From: Desulfovibrionales bacterium
GTDB lineage: Bacteria > Desulfobacterota > Desulfovibrionia > Desulfovibrionales > Desulfovibrionaceae
DNA length: 64,000 nucleotides
Direction of reading: 5' to 3'
Assembly: GCA_030156255.1 (NCBI GenBank)
Contig: JASGMV010000009.1
Coordinates: 16,288 to 80,287 of the forward strand
The notes beneath the pieces were generated by a model. That model saw only the letters and a list, made by a program, of their open reading frames with translations. It ran no database searches and was not told the origin of the DNA. Below are positions 60,940 to 64,000 of the stretch, in pieces. The position numbers and the translations under genes were made by a program. Position 1 is the first letter of the stretch. Every line of letters starts with the position of its first letter.

Positions 60940-62946
60940 TCACTGTTTGAAGCCCTGCACCAACTCCGTCAAACGTTGGGACATGGAGGCGACGTCGGTG
61001 ATGAGGCCGCCGGCTTCCTGAATGCCGCTGGTGAGCACGTGGGTGAGGTCGTTGATGTGGTTGACGTTGAGATTGATTTCATCGCTGGTGGCCGATTGCT
61101 CCTCGGCGGCCGTTGCGATGTTGCGCACCATGTCGGCGATGATGTCCGACTGGTCCACGATGTCGTCAAGCACCTTGCCGGCGCTCTGGGCTTTTTGGGC
61201 GGTATCGACGATCCGTTCACGCGCTTCTCCCATGGACTGCACAGCGCTGTGGGCGCCCTGCTGGATGAGATGAATGGCGTTCTCGACTTCCTCGGTGGCG
61301 CTCATGGTCTTTTCCGCCAGTTTGCGCACCTCGTCGGCCACCACGGCGAAGCCGCGGCCGGCGTCTCCCGCACGGGCGGCTTCGATGGCCGCGTTGAGCG
61401 CCAGCAGGTTGGTCTGGTCGGCGATGTCGTTGATCACGGCCACCACCTGCCCGATGTTTTCAACCCTGTCCGAGAGGTCCTGCAGGGCGCCGGCGAGTTG
61501 CTCCGTGGTGGAGGCGACATCCTGGATTTCGTCCACCGTAGCCCGAACCACCTTCCCGCTTTCCTTGGCTATCTGGTTGGCCTTGTCCGAAGTCTGGGCC
61601 GTCGTATCGGCGTTCTTGGCCACTTCCAGCACGGTGGCGTTCATTTCCTCCATGGCCGCGGCCACCTGTCCGACCTGCTCCGCAGTGGTGTCGACGCTCT
61701 CGGTCAAGTCGGCCATGCGCTTGCTCATGGCGTCGGAGGAGCCGTTGAGGCTTTGGGCCACCGAAGTAACCAGTTCCGCAACTTCCATAAGTTTCTGTTG
61801 TTGCAGCTCGATGTTTTTTCGAGCCTCTTCCTGCTCGGTCAAATCGATGAGAACCAGGATGGCGCCCGCGATGTTGTTCTCCCCATCGCGCAACGGGGAA
61901 CAGTCGAAGTGCAGGGGGAACTCCGCTCCGTCTTCGCGCACGTAGCGGACCACGTCCGTGGCGGACGCGCCCGTGGCGATAACGTCGTGGACCGCCTTTT
62001 GGAATTGTTGCTCGCCCTTGAACAAATAGGCGACCTTCATCCCCTTGGTCTCCTGGTGCATGTCCAGAATGGCGCGTAGCGGTTCGTTGCAGAAGTCCAC
62101 CTCTTCTTTTCGGTTGGCGACCATGAGCGGCGCGCTGATGCCCTCCAGGATGGACCGGCTGACCTCCAACTGGTTGATTTGGCGAACCATAGCGCCGAGG
62201 TTGTCGGCGAGGCCGGCCAGTTCGTCCGAGCCCGCCACGGTGAAGTCGGCGTGCATGTCGCCGTTGGCCACTTCTTCGCTCGTGGCGGCGATGGTTTTGA
62301 TGCGGTTGATGACGGAGCGTTTCATGAACAGCAGCAGAGAGGCGAGCAGGGCCGCCATGCCGATCACGGATATGGCGGCGTTGCTCAGTTGATCGCTCCG
62401 CAACGCGGCGAATTGCCTGGAGACGTCCTGAAGCATGACCAGAGCGCCCAGGATGGGACGCGAAGAACCGTGGCAGTGGTGGCAGTCCGGGGCGTTTTCA
62501 ATGGATTTGATCTCCACGAAATGGGCCTCCCCATCCCCGGTTATCACTTCGCCCATTTCGCTCGGCGCGGCCAGGGACTTGTCGACCATGGCCTTGAACG
62601 GGCCGCATTGATAGACGTCGTAAATGTTTTTCCGAATCAACTCATTGGAGGTGGAGTAGGTAATCTCGCCCCGGAAGTTGGTCAGGCAGATGGCGATGTC
62701 ATCGTATCGGTTGGAGATTTTCGTGAACTGATCCTCGGTGCCCGTATTGTCGCCGAGGCGCATAGGCTCTTCGATAGCCATCTGAAGCAGGTCGGCCGTA
62801 CGATGGGCGTTGACGCGAACTTCCTGCAGGGTCGCCTTCCGCTGCCAGTAGGAACTGGCCAAAAACAAACCGGAAAAAGCCGCTACGGTGAGAAGCGAGG
62901 TGAGCGCCAACACCTTGAGGCCGAGGGAGCGTCGAATTGCCAGCAT
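60940..62946 (-). CDS. Methyl-accepting chemotaxis protein with c-type haem sensor domain (DcrA-like)
   Basis: Transmembrane chemoreceptor of 668 residues. TM1 about 12-33, a periplasmic domain with a single haem c motif CHHCH at residues 155-159, TM2 about 188-208, HAMP ([20 protein letters not shown]), a PAS domain ([20 protein letters not shown]), and the MCP signalling hairpin whose tip is [21 protein letters not shown] haem-bearing MCP, DcrA, is a known redox/oxygen sensor in D. vulgaris; this has the same logic but is recognised only by layout. AAAGGAG precedes ATG 62946. It lies 13 bp after the tetrahaem cytochrome gene on the same strand. Confidence 0.93.
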   Translation of the reverse strand: MLAIRRSLGLKVLALTSLLTVAAFSGLFLASSYWQRKATLQEVRVNAHRTADLLQMAIEEPMRLGDNTGTEDQFTKISNRYDDIAICLTNFRGEITYSTSNELIRKNIYDVYQCGPFKAMVDKSLAAPSEMGEVITGDGEAHFVEIKSIENAPDCHHCHGSSRPILGALVMLQDVSRQFAALRSDQLSNAAISVIGMAALLASLLLFMKRSVINRIKTIAATSEEVANGDMHADFTVAGSDELAGLADNLGAMVRQINQLEVSRSILEGISAPLMVANRKEEVDFCNEPLRAILDMHQETKGMKVAYLFKGEQQFQKAVHDVIATGASATDVVRYVREDGAEFPLHFDCSPLRDGENNIAGAILVLIDLTEQEEARKNIELQQQKLMEVAELVTSVAQSLNGSSDAMSKRMADLTESVDTTAEQVGQVAAAMEEMNATVLEVAKNADTTAQTSDKANQIAKESGKVVRATVDEIQDVASTTEQLAGALQDLSDRVENIGQVVAVINDIADQTNLLALNAAIEAARAGDAGRGFAVVADEVRKLAEKTMSATEEVENAIHLIQQGAHSAVQSMGEARERIVDTAQKAQSAGKVLDDIVDQSDIIADMVRNIATAAEEQSATSDEINLNVNHINDLTHVLTSGIQEAGGLITDVASMSQRLTELVQGFKQ

Positions 62947-62959
62947 TGGTCGTCTCCTT

Positions 62960-63433
62960 TTAGTGCGCTCCGCCGAACAACAGCGGTTTGAAGTCGAAGC
63001 TCTTGACGCGCTCGTTATTGTGACAAACTTCGCAATCCTTCAAGCTCAGGTCGGCTTTGATGAACTCCGGGTCGCCGCCGCTTTCGACATGGAGAGACCC
63101 CGGTCCGTGGCAAACCTCGCAACCGGCGTTGCCGAGTTCGGGCGTCTTTTCAAAACTCACGAAGCCGCCGGGCTTGCCGTAGCCGGTCGTGTGGCAGGTA
63201 AAGCAGTCTTTGAGCTCCGCTTCCGTGAGGTCGGAGGCCATAATTTTCACGCTGTGCGCCGAGGTGGATTTTTTGGAGTATTTCATATAGTTATTGAACT
63301 CTTCTTCGTGGCATTCCGAACAGGCTTTCGAACCTACGTAGGTGGCGGAATCCGTCATTGCGGGCTTCACCCCCGCGACGACGGCCGTCAGACAAGCCGC
63401 AACAAGCCATATGTATTTCAGCTTCAGTTTCAT
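62960..63433 (-). CDS. Periplasmic tetrahaem cytochrome c
   Basis: 157 residues from ATG 63433 (GAGGAG 8 bp upstream; GTG 63439 is a worse alternative). A signal peptide ([17 protein letters not shown]) precedes four haem c motifs: CSECH (38-42), CFTCH (77-81), CEVCH (105-109) and CEVCH (134-138). The arrangement [20 protein letters not shown] resembles the cytochrome c554/NapC-like 'cytochrome c family' rather than cytochrome c3. Distal His ligands are plausible at several points (SAHSVK, GSLHVES). It is the first gene of a two-gene unit with the haem chemoreceptor. Confidence 0.93.
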   Translation of the reverse strand: MKLKLKYIWLVAACLTAVVAGVKPAMTDSATYVGSKACSECHEEEFNNYMKYSKKSTSAHSVKIMASDLTEAELKDCFTCHTTGYGKPGGFVSFEKTPELGNAGCEVCHGPGSLHVESGGDPEFIKADLSLKDCEVCHNNERVKSFDFKPLLFGGAH

Positions 63434-63960
63434 CCTCACATCTCCTCGTTATGGAAGTGGATGGATTCCCGTATAGAACTTAAAATTCCCCCACCGCATT
63501 GGGCAACCAGCCTCTCCGTGTCGCGCCTGGTAAAAACAGCTTCGTCCGCAGCCCGTTGTCGCCGCTCCAGTTTTATCCGCTCCTTCGCCGGATCGCCGGA
63601 AGACGACTGTCAACTCCCGCCCGCAGGGCTTTATGGACGAAGACGGTGAAGCGCTTTCGATCTCACGAACCAGACGGACACGGCGAATAAAACGGAAGGC
63701 CGGCTTTCGCCAAGTTCCCCACAGACGCCTGCAGTCCTCCATCGAAAAATTCTCAATCTGCTTTCCAAATTGTAAAGGATTTTTTTTGCATATCGGACCT
63801 GTTACAAGTCGTCAATCATTTCCAAAAAATAACATGGGAATAGATTGAATTTCCAAACAAATTCCAGGCAGGCTCGCTGGGAGCGCCTCTTTGCCGCAGC
63901 GACGGGCGCATTTTCCAAGCCGCTGCGTTTCTTCGAGACTTTCGGGAGAACGACGAAAAT
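63434..63960. other. Intergenic region upstream of the cytochrome gene
   Basis: About 530 bp without a supported gene; open frames on both strands lack domains or ribosome sites. A possible minus-strand promoter for the cytochrome is weak (TTGCCC near 63501, TTAAGT near 63480). The 3' part (63750-63860) is AT-rich. Confidence 0.45.
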
Positions 63961-63961
63961 G

Positions 63962-64000
63962 CAAAAGGCCCGCCTCCGATCGATCGGAGGCGGGCCTTTT
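63962..64000. terminator. Strong terminator at the window edge
   Basis: The perfect palindrome AAAAGGCCCGCCTCCGATCG / CGATCGGAGGCGGGCCTTTT has A/T tracts outside a long GC stem. It works on both strands and marks the end of a gene beyond the window. Confidence 0.8.

Overview
This 64 kb window is chromosomal DNA from a Gram-negative delta-proteobacterial sulfate reducer, most likely of the Desulfovibrionales (Desulfovibrio or Pseudodesulfovibrio type). The grounds are a flavodoxin very like the D. vulgaris protein, a methyl-accepting chemotaxis protein with a c-type haem site (DcrA-like) beside a tetrahaem cytochrome, a TauE/SafE permease, a full lipid A / outer-membrane assembly operon, and GC-rich codon use. 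This is recognition by eye; no database was searched. Most of the window is ordinary core genome.

Layout. 1-8152: a partial SWIM/SNF2 helicase, a peptide-binding lipoprotein, a bifunctional RelA/SpoT enzyme and an LPS-type glycosyltransferase. 8386-8650: a decayed IS5-type transposase. 8792-16539: signalling genes (hybrid histidine kinase, sigma-54 activator, CheY-like regulator, CheD) with a small unknown gene and a sulfotransferase. 16716-24606: tRNA-Lys, a DsbD-like reductase, iron alcohol dehydrogenase, TlyA, an unknown, PlsC, RNase J and a FAH-family enzyme. 24782-28720: rpsB-tsf-pyrH-frr-uppS. 28862-31409: a palindromic repeat copy, a small secreted protein and a TauE permease with a small membrane partner. 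31937-34998: a four-gene two-component cluster. 34990-45290 (minus strand): lpxI, then lysS-lolC-lolD-bamA-ompH-lpxD-fabZ-lpxA. 45476-46315: tRNA-Asn and flavodoxin. 46720-50806: an Anbu proteasome-like operon. 51007-56024: an ornithine cyclodeaminase homologue, a P3A-type proton ATPase and an acyltransferase. 56193-57892: three small genes, two of them FlxA-like paralogues, with sigma-28-type promoter motifs. 58230-63433: a GH57 glycosidase, then the haem chemoreceptor and tetrahaem cytochrome (minus strand).

The systems most worth attention are: (i) the ATP-grasp / alpha-E / Anbu / transglutaminase operon behind a strong promoter and a palindromic operator; (ii) the FlxA-like cluster with flagellar sigma-factor promoters; (iii) the tetrahaem cytochrome plus haem chemoreceptor pair; (iv) a phosphorelay containing a DHp protein with a collapsed ATPase domain (ChpT-like); and (v) a 126-131 bp triple-hairpin repeat with terminal inverted repeats, two copies of which flank uppS.
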